A DNA stretch of 64,000 nt from Asaia astilbis JCM 15831 (GTDB lineage: Bacteria > Pseudomonadota > Alphaproteobacteria > Acetobacterales > Acetobacteraceae), in assembly GCF_000613845.1 (NCBI RefSeq), contig NZ_BAJT01000010.1, forward strand, positions 62,001 to 126,000, in the 5' to 3' direction. Positions 51,122 through 60,595 of this stretch are shown here, one piece after another. The notes beneath the pieces were generated by a model that saw nothing but the letters and a program-made list of their open reading frames with translations, searched no databases and had not been told where the DNA came from. Position numbers and translations under genes: made by a program. How positions within the stretch are numbered: the stretch's first letter is position 1; every line of letters starts with the position of its first letter.

Positions 51122-51535
51122 TCAATCGTCGCGGTGAATTTTTTCCATGCGTTCGTGACGCTCCTGAGCTTCGATCGACATTGTCGCAATCGGGCGGGCT
51201 TCCAGACGTCGCAGGCCAATGGGCTCGCCTGTTTCTTCGCAGAAACCGTAAGATCCATTTTCGACGCGCTGCAGAGCCAGATTGATCTTGCCGATCAGCT
51301 TGCGGGCGCGGTCACGTGTCCGGAGCTCGAGGGCACGGTCAGTTTCGACGCTCGCACGATCCGTGACATCGGCTTCGTGGATGCCGCCTTCGGAGAGGCT
51401 GGCAAGCGTCAGATTGGCTTCCTTGAGAAGGTCGGTGCGCCAGCGAAGCAATTTCTGTCGGAAGAACTCCACCTGAAGCGGGTTCATGAATTCTTCTTCG
51501 TCAGATGGCCGATAATCCGGTGGGAGCGTGATCAT
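51122..51535 (-). CDS. dksA: RNA polymerase-binding transcription factor DksA (single-cysteine type)
   Basis: Binds the secondary channel of RNA polymerase and works with ppGpp. The 137-aa protein keeps the DksA start YRPSDEEEFMNPLQVEFFRQ and the coiled-coil tip region with the D-x-x-D/A pair (HEADVTDRAS). The zinc-finger positions that are normally four cysteines read C, T, S, A (YGFCEETG and ATMSIEA), so only the first Cys remains. Single-cysteine DksA proteins have been described in alphaproteobacteria such as Rhodobacter and still function. It lies upstream of tRNA-Thr on the minus strand. Confidence 0.93.
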   Translation of the reverse strand: MITLPPDYRPSDEEEFMNPLQVEFFRQKLLRWRTDLLKEANLTLASLSEGGIHEADVTDRASVETDRALELRTRDRARKLIGKINLALQRVENGSYGFCEETGEPIGLRRLEARPIATMSIEAQERHERMEKIHRDD

Positions 51536-51870
51536 GCACGTCTGTCCTTAACGCAAGTCGCTTGAACCTCGCCGCCGCTCTTGACACTCCAGGTGAAAAA
51601 GGGGGTTAGCCTGTGACCCCTGAACCTGACGGCATGGCTGGTTTGGCGCGGCTTATACCTGCGCTCTCAAGGTTCGCCAAGCCCGAACTGAGAAAAACGA
51701 CCAACTAACACGTTACTAAAATGCTAAATTTCATAAAACTTTAAGGTGCAATAAAAGCGTCTTGAAAGTTTCGTACTCTTTTATTTTTGTCCCAAACAAT
51801 AATCTCACATTGTGAGATTATTGCAGACATCACGCGTACTGTTAGATCGTTTGGGAGCGTAATATTCCCC
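51536..51870. other. AT-rich intergenic region upstream of dksA
   Basis: About 335 bases without a gene, rich in A+T from 51700 on, containing a 27-base perfect palindrome. The dksA promoter presumably lies here. Confidence 0.45.
51797..51823. repeat. 27-base perfect palindrome
   Basis: CAATAATCTCACA, central T, TGTGAGATTATTG. It lies 48 bases beyond the GST stop. On the minus strand only a short TTT follows, so it may be a weak terminator of the GST operon or an operator for dksA. Confidence 0.65.
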
Positions 51871-52529
51871 TCAGGCAAGAGACTCATAATAGTCGAGCTG
51901 CCATTCTGCGGGTTCCAATGCTGCGAGGCGTGACCATTCCTGCATGAGAGGATGATCGATCAAAGCCTTCCGATAGGCTTCCGCAACCGACGACAGTTCG
52001 ACCCCGTAGGACGTAAAGCGTGAAGCGACAGGAGCGAACATGATATCGGCATTGGTGAAATCAGCACCGAAAAGATAAGGCCCGGTTCGTCCGAAGCTCT
52101 CGCGTGTCTCGCACCAGAGCCGGTCGATTTTCTCGATGTCGCTCCGCAACTCGGCAGATATTTCCGGGAGAGGACGACCCACTCTCCCCAAATTCATGGG
52201 CATTGCCTGTCTTAATGCCCGAAACCCTGCGTGCATTTCAGACGCAATGCTCCGTGCGCTGCGCGGGCTACCGGCTCGGCCGGCCACAGAGAAGGCGAAT
52301 TCTCGGCACAATATTCGCAGATCGCAAGACTTTCCCAGATCTTCACGCCCCGATATTCGAGATAAGGAACCAGACCATTAGGTGAGATGGCATGAATTTC
52401 GGCGGTCGTCCCGCCACCGCGTAACGCAATCACATGGTCTGGCACATCGAGCCCCGCAGCGCGTACCGCCAACCAACCACGTAAGGACCAGGAAGAGTAT
52501 CGGCGCGTACCGATGACGAGACGATCCAA
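51871..52529 (-). CDS. Glutathione S-transferase family protein (frame disrupted at about 52258)
   Basis: Predicted GST. The N-terminal thioredoxin-like domain begins [20 protein letters not shown] (the serine in SSWS is the likely catalytic residue) and contains [10 protein letters not shown] (cis-Pro) and [12 protein letters not shown] (glutathione gamma-glutamyl contact). The helical C-terminal domain follows in another frame ([18 protein letters not shown] to [17 protein letters not shown]). One base seems lost near 52258, where GCA GCG GCA CGG would give A-A-A-R. The repaired protein is 219 aa. TTG start after AAAGGG, 12 bases past the mnmA stop. Confidence 0.85.
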
Positions 52530-52541
52530 GGCAGAGCCCTT

Positions 52542-53605
52542 TCAGGAGAGGATGAAGCCCCCACCCAGAACCCTGCTGCCCTGATAGAGCACGCAGGCCT
52601 GACCAGGTGCGGGCATGGCGAGATCATCCAACACGACCCGCGCGCCTTCGGCAATCGGATAGACCCAGGCTTCACGCGAAATTTCGCGCGCCTGATCTGG
52701 ACATGGCAGCGTACGCCCTCGGGCGGGGGCTCGATCAGCCAGTTCATGTCGCGCAACGCAAACTCATGCCGGCCAGCATTCTCTTTCGGCCCGACAATGA
52801 TCCGACGTGTCGTCGCATCGATCCGTTTGACGATCTGACGTCGCCCATCCTTGGTATGAATATCGCCAAGACGCTTGCTCTGCCCCACCGTATAGCGGGC
52901 AATGCCTTCATGCTGGCCGAGAACGCGTCCAGACTCGTCGACGATCTCCCCTGTCCCGCCTGTCTCCGGTCGCATTTTCTCGACGACGGACGCGTAAGTT
53001 CCGGAAGGGACGAAGCAGATATCCTGACTGTCTGGCTTGGCGGCAATGGCCAGACCGAACTCCTGCGCTTTTTGCCGCACCGCGTCCTTGTCCGGCATAT
53101 CGCCCAGCGGAAAGCGTAGGTAGTCGAGCTGGTCCTGAGTCGTGGCAAACAAAAACCAGGACTGATCACGCGACAGATCGGTCGGACGGTGCAGCTCAAC
53201 CCTCTCAGCCCCCTCGACCCGGCGGACATAATGACCGGTCGCCATCGCCTCACAACCGAGATCGCGCGCCATGCTGAGCAAGTCGGTAAACTTCACCCCC
53301 TGATTGCACGCGACGCAGGGCACTGGCGTCTCGCCACGTGCATAGCTGTCGGCAAAGCTCGCCATTACACTGCTACGAAAGCGCTCTTCGGCATCAATCA
53401 CATAATGCGGGATATTAAGCCTGTCTGCCACTGCGCGCGCATCGAGGATATCGCGCCCTGCACAGCAGGCTCCGGGCTTGGAGACAGCCTGACCGTGATC
53501 GTAAAGTTGCAGTGTTGCGCCGATGACCTCATGCCCCTCCTGTTTCAGGGTCGCGGCCACAACGGAACTGTCCACGCCTCCCGACATGGCGACTAGGATA
53601 CGCAT
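52542..53605 (-). CDS. mnmA: tRNA-specific 2-thiouridylase MnmA (frame disrupted at about 52694)
   Basis: Installs the 2-thio group on U34 of tRNA Lys, Glu and Gln. The ATP pyrophosphatase loop [13 protein letters not shown] opens the protein. The catalytic cysteines are in [18 protein letters not shown] and [11 protein letters not shown]. The last 50 residues are in another frame: one base is missing near 52694 where CAG ATC xAG GCG would restore the end with [20 protein letters not shown] and a stop at 52542. This gives 354 aa, the family norm. The sulfur donor system lies just upstream (cysteine desulfurases and ferredoxin). Confidence 0.92.
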
Positions 53606-53642
53606 GAGATCTCTCTAACTCTGTGGAAAAGGGTGTCCCGGC

Positions 53643-53957
53643 TCAGGACGCCTTGGGCAGGCGCACCACGAGGCCGTCAAGAGCGTCCGTCATAACGATC
53701 TGGCATCCAAGACGCGACGTCTTTTCCAGACCGAAAGCCAGATCGAGCATGTCTTCTTCGTCATCTGTCGGGGCTGAAAGCTTTTCCGCCCAGGCCGGAT
53801 CGACGACCACATGACAGGTCGCGCAGGCGAGAGAGCCCTCGCAGGCACCCTCGAGTTCGATATCGTGCTTGTGAGCAATCTCGAGCACGGACAGACCGAC
53901 GGGAGCATCGACTTCCTTGCGGGAGCCGTCCTGCTCAACGAAAATCATATGAGGCAT
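53643..53957 (-). CDS. 2Fe-2S ferredoxin, ISC/adrenodoxin type
   Basis: A 104-residue electron carrier. The four ligands are C39, C45, C48 and C85 (C-x5-C-x2-C...C), with the [15 protein letters not shown] loop and [10 protein letters not shown], the arrangement of Isc ferredoxins and adrenodoxin. An acidic interaction helix ([15 protein letters not shown]) is present. I chose ATG 53957 with AGGG upstream. It lies 23 bases after the second cysteine desulfurase and 37 bases before mnmA, suggesting it supplies electrons for Fe-S assembly or sulfur transfer. Confidence 0.93.
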   Translation of the reverse strand: MPHMIFVEQDGSRKEVDAPVGLSVLEIAHKHDIELEGACEGSLACATCHVVVDPAWAEKLSAPTDDEEDMLDLAFGLEKTSRLGCQIVMTDALDGLVVRLPKAS

Positions 53958-53980
53958 GTTCTTGTTACCCTGCTTCTTCG

Positions 53981-55129
53981 TTACGAGGCGTGACGGGCCT
54001 CGCGTGCGACCTCTTGGAACCTGTCCAGGGCCTGCACGATCTCGCGCGTGGAGGTAAAGCGTCCCACCGATAGACGCAAGCATCGTGTCGCGTCTTTCGC
54101 GTCAAGCCCCATCGCCGTCAACACGTAAGAGGGGGCAATCTCAGCCGAACTACAGGCTGAACCGGTCGAAAGCGCGATATCAGGCAGCGCCTCGATCAGA
54201 TCGCGCGCTGCATAGCCGGCAGGAAAACGCAGATTAAGCGCTCCGGGAAGCCGTGAGGCACCCGCGCCGTTGACCTCAATCCCGGGGAAAATCTCGGTCA
54301 GCCCTGCCAGGAGATCGGCGCGTAATCCTGCCAGCCGGGAGGACTCCTCGGACATAGCGGCCTGCGCAAGGCGGGCTGCCACACCGAAACCGACCACCAG
54401 TGGCGTCGGCAACGTGCCAGAACGCAGCCCCCTCTCCTGCCCACCGCCTGAAAAAAGAGGCAGAAGCCGCGTGCGTGGTCGATGTCGAACGTAAAGAGCG
54501 CCGATCCCCTTCGGCCCATAAAATTTGTGCGCCGACAGCGACATCAGATCGACTGCGTCACAGGTCAGCCTCATTTTGCCCGCTGCCTGCGCCGCATCGG
54601 TGTGGAACAAGGCTCCGGCTTGCCTGGAGAGCGCTGCAAGAGCAGCAATGTCCTGCACAACGCCGGTTTCGTTATTTGCCGTCATGATGCTGACGAGCGC
54701 TGTCGGCACTTCAAGGGCTTTGACCAGTTCCTGTAGATCGACAACGCCTGAAGGAGAGACAGGCAGAATGACAGGGTCGAACCCTTCATGGGTCAGGTCA
54801 CGTACTGATTCGAGCACACATTTATGCTCTGTTGCGACCGTTATGATGCGCCTGCGCGCGCTACCCTGCCGGGCGCGATAACGCGCAGCCCCCTTGATCG
54901 CGAGGTTATTGGCTTCCGTCGCGCCCGAGGTCAGAACGATTTCTCTCGGTGACGCGCCGATAAGGGCGGCGACGTCGCCACGCGCCGTTTCAACCGCCCG
55001 GGCGGCCTTGCGACCAGCTTCATGACCCTCACTATGAGGATTGCCATAGGTCTCGGCAAACCAGGGCAGCATGGCGGCGACCACTTCAGGGTCGCACTGA
55101 GTCGTCGCCTGATTATCGAGATAGATCAT
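53981..55129 (-). CDS. Cysteine desulfurase, IscS/NifS family (second of a pair)
   Basis: PLP enzyme that takes sulfur from cysteine as an enzyme-bound persulfide. It begins [20 protein letters not shown] and has [16 protein letters not shown]-binding AHKFYGPKG, and the catalytic cysteine in [14 protein letters not shown] near residue 330. At 382 aa it is full length. I chose ATG 55129, which overlaps the stop of the upstream paralogue by ATGA; the open frame extends about 35 codons further but those residues are not family sequence. Confidence 0.93.
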   Translation of the reverse strand: MIYLDNQATTQCDPEVVAAMLPWFAETYGNPHSEGHEAGRKAARAVETARGDVAALIGASPREIVLTSGATEANNLAIKGAARYRARQGSARRRIITVATEHKCVLESVRDLTHEGFDPVILPVSPSGVVDLQELVKALEVPTALVSIMTANNETGVVQDIAALAALSRQAGALFHTDAAQAAGKMRLTCDAVDLMSLSAHKFYGPKGIGALYVRHRPRTRLLPLFSGGGQERGLRSGTLPTPLVVGFGVAARLAQAAMSEESSRLAGLRADLLAGLTEIFPGIEVNGAGASRLPGALNLRFPAGYAARDLIEALPDIALSTGSACSSAEIAPSYVLTAMGLDAKDATRCLRLSVGRFTSTREIVQALDRFQEVAREARHAS

Positions 55130-56229
55130 GCGCCTCGTTTTCCGAGGCGGGAGGCCATTTCCCGATAAGCCGCAATAAAGCCGTCGATCTGCGCCTCGGT
55201 GATATTCCACGGAAGGGAGACACGAATGGCGCATGACGCGGTCTCGCCAAGCCCCATCGCGTAAAGAACATGAGACGCGGAAACCTTGCCCGACGAGCAG
55301 GCGGCTCCCGTCGAAACCGCGAAACCAGCGAGATCGAGCATCATGAGCTGCGTCTGGGCCGAGACGCCCGGCAAGATAAGAGACGTCGTATTAGGTAGCC
55401 GTGCTCTTTTGCGATCCCCCGTAATCATGGCCCCACATGCCAGTGCTGCCTCATCCACACGATCGCGTAGCGCAGCAATGGGCGCCCAGTTCTGGGCCAA
55501 AGCGCTCTCGAGAGCAGCAGCCATGGATGCAATCGCCGGCAGGGCTGGCGTACCACCGCGCCGTCCCCGCTCCTGCCCGCCGCCTCGCATCAGAGGCGTC
55601 ACATGGCCTTCGGCACCCAGAAGAAGTGCTCCCGCCCCTTTTATCCCGCCGGCCTTGTGACCCGAAATCGCCAGACTGGTTACACCCCCGACGCTGAGCG
55701 GCTCGATCCCGTCGCCCTGACGCCCTGCCAGCTGAACGGCATCGACATGCAACCGTGCCTCATAGCGCGCGCATAGGGCTTTGATCTCTTCGATCGGGTG
55801 AAGGATGCCCGTCTCATTATTGGCGGCCATCGTGCAGACGAGAGTGGGAGGCCCCTCTCGCAACATAGCTTCAAGCGCCTCCAGACAGAGACTACCGTCT
55901 GCAAGCACCGGAAGAACCTCCCCCTTGGGCGCAGCCGCGCGCACCGCATCATGCTCGGTCGCACCGACCAAAAGACGCCGTCCTTCTCCAAAGGTATGCA
56001 GCGCAAGGTTATTGGCCTCAGTCCCGCCAGAGGTGAAGATCACCTGCTCGGACCCGGCCTGCCAGCAACGGCCAATGCTGTCTCTCGCATCTTCAAGCAG
56101 ACGTCGCGCCTCGCGTCCCGGTCCATGAACGGAAGAAGGATTGCCCGTCAGACGTGCGGCATCCAGCAGAGCTTCCATCGCTCCTTCGCGCAGAATCTCC
56201 GAGGCGTTAGCATCAAGGTAAACGGTCAT
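55126..56229 (-). CDS. Cysteine desulfurase family protein (first of a pair)
   Basis: A 367-residue NifS-like PLP enzyme, diverged from the neighbour: MTVYLDANASEILREGAMEA start, FTSGGTEANNLALHTF, LVCTMAANNETGIL, PLP lysine in ISGHKAGGIKG, catalytic cysteine in STGAACSSGKVSAS. Both the Lys and the Cys are intact, so it should be active. It is the first gene of a minus-strand series: two desulfurases, ferredoxin, mnmA, GST. In some bacteria one of two such paralogues serves tRNA thiolation and the other Fe-S assembly; which is which here is not visible. Confidence 0.92.
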   Translation of the reverse strand: MTVYLDANASEILREGAMEALLDAARLTGNPSSVHGPGREARRLLEDARDSIGRCWQAGSEQVIFTSGGTEANNLALHTFGEGRRLLVGATEHDAVRAAAPKGEVLPVLADGSLCLEALEAMLREGPPTLVCTMAANNETGILHPIEEIKALCARYEARLHVDAVQLAGRQGDGIEPLSVGGVTSLAISGHKAGGIKGAGALLLGAEGHVTPLMRGGGQERGRRGGTPALPAIASMAAALESALAQNWAPIAALRDRVDEAALACGAMITGDRKRARLPNTTSLILPGVSAQTQLMMLDLAGFAVSTGAACSSGKVSASHVLYAMGLGETASCAIRVSLPWNITEAQIDGFIAAYREMASRLGKRGA

Positions 56230-56704
56230 GAGTTTATAAATCGACCTCTGGACAACAAGTGCAAGTCAAAAACCTCACGAAAGTGAAATCGCGTTGCTTG
56301 ACGATTTCTGTGGAATTTTACCCATCAGCCTCGTTATACACTGCGGCAATGATGGCGTGGTGGCTATTTCGTCGAGGCTCTTCTGCTCGTTGAAATGCCG
56401 ACATTGCGTCAAGGGGATATCCGCTCGATATCCTCATCACCGTCGAGGAGCCTGTCTATGTGCGTATCAACGCCTGTCGAAGCCTTACATGGTTTTTACG
56501 CTCGACCAGATGCTCTCCCAGTACCTCTGCACTTCATGCAGCTTGGCTGACGCTTCCGCGCCATTCATCGTGAGCCGCTCTGTGTGCGGCGTGTGGCACC
56601 GTCTCGTGCCACCCGTGCATTAACGGCCTCATTCCCCCGCAATAAAAACACGTCTCTGTAACGGTGTTTCACCGTCAGCATGAGGCAAAAACGGAAGCAT
56701 CTTA
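56230..56704. other. Gene-free region between the desulfurase and hydrolase genes
   Basis: About 475 bases. It has short hairpins (for example GTGGCAC/GTGCCAC near 56595-56614) and a candidate TTATAC-type -10 near 56334 on the plus strand. It may contain an unrecognised small RNA or only the promoters of the two divergent genes. Confidence 0.4.
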
Positions 56705-57370
56705 ATGCCAGAAGTCATGTTCGCCGGCCCCGACGGCCGGTTGGAGGGTCGTTACCACCATTCTGACGAGCCCAATGCGCCGCTCGCTCTGGTCTTGCAT
56801 CCACACCCGCTTCACGGCGGCACCATGAATAACCGCATCACCTACACGATGTACCGGTCATTCGAAAAAATGGGTTTTTCCGTCATGCGCTACAATTCGC
56901 GTGGCGTCGGTCGCTCACAGGGGCGCTACGATGGTGGCATTGGAGAAATTTCCGATGCGGCCGCTGCGCTCGACTGGATGCAGATGGTCAATCCGAATTC
57001 AAACGAGCTCTGGATTGCCGGTTATTCCTTCGGTGCTTTCGTTGGCATGCAGCTCCTGATGCGTCGCCCGGAAATCAGTGGCTGGATCAGCGTTGCGCCG
57101 CCAGCCAATGATTATGATTTCGGCTTTCTCGCCCCGTGTCCCTGCGGTGGACTGATGATTGCAGGCGACAAGGACGATATGGCGCCAGAACCCGGCATCA
57201 GAAAGCTGGTCGACAAGCTGAACACCCAGAAGAACGTTGAAGTCGATTATCGTATCTTCGACGGCGCCAACCACATCTTCGCCAACGAGGCAGAGAAAGT
57301 GGCCCATGCGCTTGAAGACCATGTGACAGTCATGCGCAATCGTCGCGTGCTTTCGCTGGCAGCTGATTGA
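56705..57370 (+). CDS. Alpha/beta hydrolase (COG2945-like)
   Basis: A 221-residue cytosolic hydrolase. The start MPEVMFAGPDGRLEGRYH, the HPHPLHGGTMNN segment (oxyanion-hole histidines), GVGRSQGRYDGG, and the nucleophile elbow IAGYSFGAFVGMQL are typical of this group. The late IFDGANHIFAN holds the catalytic His, with Asp in AGDKDDMAP. The substrate is unknown. It is followed by a strong terminator. Confidence 0.9.
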   Translation: MPEVMFAGPDGRLEGRYHHSDEPNAPLALVLHPHPLHGGTMNNRITYTMYRSFEKMGFSVMRYNSRGVGRSQGRYDGGIGEISDAAAALDWMQMVNPNSNELWIAGYSFGAFVGMQLLMRRPEISGWISVAPPANDYDFGFLAPCPCGGLMIAGDKDDMAPEPGIRKLVDKLNTQKNVEVDYRIFDGANHIFANEAEKVAHALEDHVTVMRNRRVLSLAAD

Positions 57371-57398
57371 TCCCCTTATCTACAGGGTGATTTTTCTC

Positions 57399-57430
57399 AA
57401 GGCGGGAGATTTTCTCCCGCCTTTTTTATT
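57399..57430 (+). terminator. Intrinsic terminator after the hydrolase gene
   Basis: Perfect stem GGCGGGAGA/TCTCCCGCC with a TTT loop (57401-57421), then TTTTTTATT. Confidence 0.95.
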
Positions 57431-57525
57431 GTCGGCCCCATGTTGTTTTCGATGAGCGGTCGGCTTGCGACCATTTTCATGCTACGACCCCCGTCCCTTA
57501 CCCGTCTTTGAGTGGATCATCCGAT

Positions 57526-58780
57526 ATGGCAGAGCACGTGCTGAAAAGTCCCTTCCTGAAAGAGGCTGACGCTCGGGGCTATATTTTCCAGTGTACAGAC
57601 CTCGCCGCCCTCGATGAGGCGATGAGCGCTGGACCCGTGACAGGTTATATCGGTTTCGATCCGACAGCGGACTCCCTGCATGTCGGTAACGCGCTCTCGA
57701 TCATGATGCTGCGCCTCATGCAAAAGCATGGCCATCGTCCGATCGCACTTATGGGCGGCGGCACGGCAAAAATCGGCGATCCGTCTTTTCGCGATGAAGC
57801 TCGTGCCTGATGAGCCCCGAGAAGCTGGCTCATAATCTGGCCGGGATTAAAATCAGTCTATCGCAGTTTCTGAGCTTCGGCAGCGCAAGCAGTGACGCCC
57901 TTCTGGTCGATAATGCCACTTGGCTCGACAAACTCTCCTATATCGAGCTTCTTCAGGATGTCGGGGTGCATTTCTCGATCAGCCGCATGCTCTCTTTCGA
58001 CAGCGTCAAGCAACGTCTCGATCGCGAGCAGGGGCTGACCTTCCTCGAATTCAATTATTCCATTCTGCAATCCTACGATTTCCGCGAACTGAACCGCCGT
58101 CATGGGGCCGTGCTCCAGATGGGCGGGTCGGATCAGTGGGGGAATATCGTGGCCGGCATCGACCTGGCACGCCGCACAGACGCAAAGCAGGTTTTCGGCC
58201 TGACAACGCCGCTCGTCACAACGTCTTCCGGGGCGAAAATGGGCAAATCGGCCAAGGGTGCAACCTGGTCAGTGCGGAAAAACTGCCTGTGTTCGAATAC
58301 TGGCAGTTCTGGAGGAATACCGAGGATGCCGATGTCGGACGCTTCCTGAAATTCTTCACCGACCTCCCTGTCGAAGAATGCGAACGGCTCGGTGCCTTGC
58401 AAGGGGCGGAAATCAACGAGGCCAAGAAAATTCTCGCGACCGAAGCGACCGCCATCTGCCACGGACGCGACGCAGCCCTTGCCGCGGCTGAAACAGCGAG
58501 ACAGGCGTTCGAAACGGGCAGCCTTGCCGCAGACCTGCCGTCGCGCGATCTGCCACGCGCCGAGCTCGAGGCCGGTATTCCTGCCTTCAAGCTTTTTGGA
58601 GACTCAGGTCTGGTCACCACGAACAGCGAAGCCCGACGCCTCATCCGCGGTGGTGGAGCCCGTCTAAACGATCTGCCCATCCAGGATGAAAACCGGGTCA
58701 TTGGTCTTGATGATCTGGTCGAAGGAGTCCTCAAGCTCTCATCCGGCAAGAAGCGCCATCTTCTGCTGCGCCCTATCTGA
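57526..58780 (+). CDS. tyrS: Tyrosyl-tRNA synthetase (frame disrupted at about 57807 and 58268)
   Basis: Charges tRNA-Tyr. The class I signature is [16 protein letters not shown] (HIGH-like LHVGN), and the second signature is KMGKSAKGA. The tyrosine-binding QSYDFRELN and GGSDQWGNI are intact, and the C-terminus is an S4 RNA-binding domain ([16 protein letters not shown]). Two bases appear lost: one C at 57806-57807 (GCC CTG ATG gives A-L-M-S-P-E) and one at 58268 (TGG xTC AGT). Repaired, it is 418 aa. Being essential, it strongly suggests the breaks are base errors. ATG 57526 chosen. Confidence 0.93.
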
Positions 58781-58807
58781 ACAGACCGGGACGCCTTTTC
58801 TGAACAT

Positions 58808-58842
58808 CGTGTCATGAGCGGTCATTTTCTTTTCATGACACG
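58808..58842. repeat. 10-bp inverted repeat downstream of tyrS
   Basis: CGTGTCATGA and TCATGACACG with a 15-base loop that contains a T-rich segment. It lies between tyrS and the two-component operon and could be a terminator or an operator. Confidence 0.5.
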
Positions 58843-58919
58843 GCACACTGTTTCCATACCGAAACTTCCTTCATGATCTCCTTCTCGACCACTAATTCTG
58901 GTTTCTGGAGGATCGATCG

Positions 58920-59477
58920 ATGGGCTCTCTCCCAAAACAGTCGCCATTATGGCGTTACGCCCTGACTGATCTGGGTGGGCTCGCCTTTGCCGCGATATGG
59001 GGCATGCGCGGTCTCGCCGCTCTCAAATGGCCTCTCTGGCTCTGCATCACGCTCATCGTCGCCATCACGCTGCCTCTCACCTGGGGATTCCTGAGTCGCG
59101 ACCTGCGTCTGGGACGCCCTGAAATCATTGTCGATCACGCTCTGGCAAAACGCGCCCGGCGCACCCGGATCATCATTCTTTTCGTCGCCGGGATGACGCT
59201 TTCGATGACGCATCGACAGGATCTGATGCTCGTGGTTGCAGGCTTCGTCATCGGCGCCTCCTATCTTCCGCTGGGTCGAGCCATGAAAGAGCCGGTCCAT
59301 CTTCTGACCGGCGCGCTGATACTAGCAATCACCGCCTCTTCGATGCTGCTGACACAGCCTCTTCACACCATCGTGGCGGGTCTCGGTACTGCGCTTGCCT
59401 TCTGGCTTGGCGCAACACTCAGGCTCGTGCGGACCCTGCCGACAAGCGTACCCGACGGCGCGCAGATCCGGTCATGA
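58920..59477 (+). CDS. Membrane protein of unknown function, first gene of a two-component operon
   Basis: A 185-residue protein with about five hydrophobic segments (for example WPLWLCITLIVAITLPLTW and TGALILAITASSMLLTQPL). No enzymatic motif is visible. Its stop overlaps the histidine kinase start by ATGA, so it is coupled to it; this suggests it is part of, or regulated with, the signalling system, much as transporter parts precede DesK/LiaS-type kinases. Confidence 0.75.
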   Translation: MGSLPKQSPLWRYALTDLGGLAFAAIWGMRGLAALKWPLWLCITLIVAITLPLTWGFLSRDLRLGRPEIIVDHALAKRARRTRIIILFVAGMTLSMTHRQDLMLVVAGFVIGASYLPLGRAMKEPVHLLTGALILAITASSMLLTQPLHTIVAGLGTALAFWLGATLRLVRTLPTSVPDGAQIRS

Positions 59478-60595
59478 CAGGCTCGAGCCCTCTTGCCAGA
59501 TCAGCCTTGCTCAGACGCGCCTCTTTCAGCATCTATCTTCTGCTCTACCCGTTGCCCTGGCTGGTACGTGGCACCACCCTCTCCGCCATTCTTGCCTTTC
59601 TGGCCGGGTTTGCCCTTTTTCTGGTGTTGCCCTTTCTGCCAGGACGCTACGCCCTGACGATAGGACTGCGCGCCTGGGTCTATGCGCTGATCGGGATCGC
59701 CCTGATGTCTTTTGACGGGTATTGGGGGGTTTTCTTCATCTCAGCCGCAGCCACTTGCGGTGCCATGCCTCGCACCGCCACCAGACTGATTTCCTTCGCA
59801 GCACTCCTCGCCGTCTGCGCAGGGACAAGCTGGTTTTTCACTCAGGACATGATCGGCACGCTGATCACGCTCATCGTTGCGACGGGCGTGCACATGACAG
59901 GCAAGCTTTCCATGGATCTGCACCGGCAGAACGAAGCCCTTGCCAAAGCCCAATCCGATATCAGAGCCCTGACCCTGATCGCTGAACGGGAACGTTTTGC
60001 GCGCGATCTGCATGACACGCTCGGTCATTCCCTGACCCTGATCGCGCTCAAATCCGAGCTCGCATTGCGCCACCTCCCCCATGCCCCGGAAGACGCGACC
60101 AAAGAACTGGTTGATATCGGCGAGAAGGCCCGTCAGGCATTATCCGAGACGAGGCTCACCGTCTCGGCCATACGCATTGCGAGCCTCGAAGCGGAGCTTG
60201 AAGGAGGCCGCAAAGCTCTGGAAGAGGCCGGTATTCAGGTCAACGTCCTTGGTCAGGCCTCCCTGATGCCCGCCTCAGCCGAGGGCGTTCTGGCCCAGAT
60301 CCTGCGGGAAGCCCTGACCAATATCCTGCGCCACGCACGGGCCCAGACATGTTCGATCCGCTTTGCGCTGAATGGCCCGGGGCAGGCCATGCTCGAGATT
60401 ACCGACCGCAGAGCTGACCGACTTGACGGCGAAATCCCGCTTTCATTCCGGGAAGGGAATGGTATAAGCGGAATGCGTGCCCGTCTGGCTGAAGTCGATG
60501 GCAGTCTCACCATTACGCCCCGTCACGACGGAACCACTCTCCTCATCACTTTGGGACCCCTCCATGAGACAGAAGCTGCGCCTCGTTCTGGCTGA
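59474..60595 (+). CDS. Sensor histidine kinase (HisKA_3, DesK/NarX-like)
   Basis: A 373-residue membrane kinase. About five membrane segments fill residues 20-145, with no large periplasmic domain, so it may sense membrane state. The phosphoacceptor is H180 in RERFARDLHDTLGHSLTLIA, the HisKA_3 dimerisation motif. The ATPase domain has the N-box QILREALTNILRHARAQ near 280 and a G-box GNGISGMRARL near 333. The response regulator gene starts within its 3' end (32-base overlap). Confidence 0.92.
   Translation: MTGSSPLARSALLRRASFSIYLLLYPLPWLVRGTTLSAILAFLAGFALFLVLPFLPGRYALTIGLRAWVYALIGIALMSFDGYWGVFFISAAATCGAMPRTATRLISFAALLAVCAGTSWFFTQDMIGTLITLIVATGVHMTGKLSMDLHRQNEALAKAQSDIRALTLIAERERFARDLHDTLGHSLTLIALKSELALRHLPHAPEDATKELVDIGEKARQALSETRLTVSAIRIASLEAELEGGRKALEEAGIQVNVLGQASLMPASAEGVLAQILREALTNILRHARAQTCSIRFALNGPGQAMLEITDRRADRLDGEIPLSFREGNGISGMRARLAEVDGSLTITPRHDGTTLLITLGPLHETEAAPRSG

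Noticed and set aside
56294..56623. 109-codon plus-strand frame in the gap before the hydrolase
   Set aside because: Cysteine-rich, no family features and no ribosome-binding site; likely chance.
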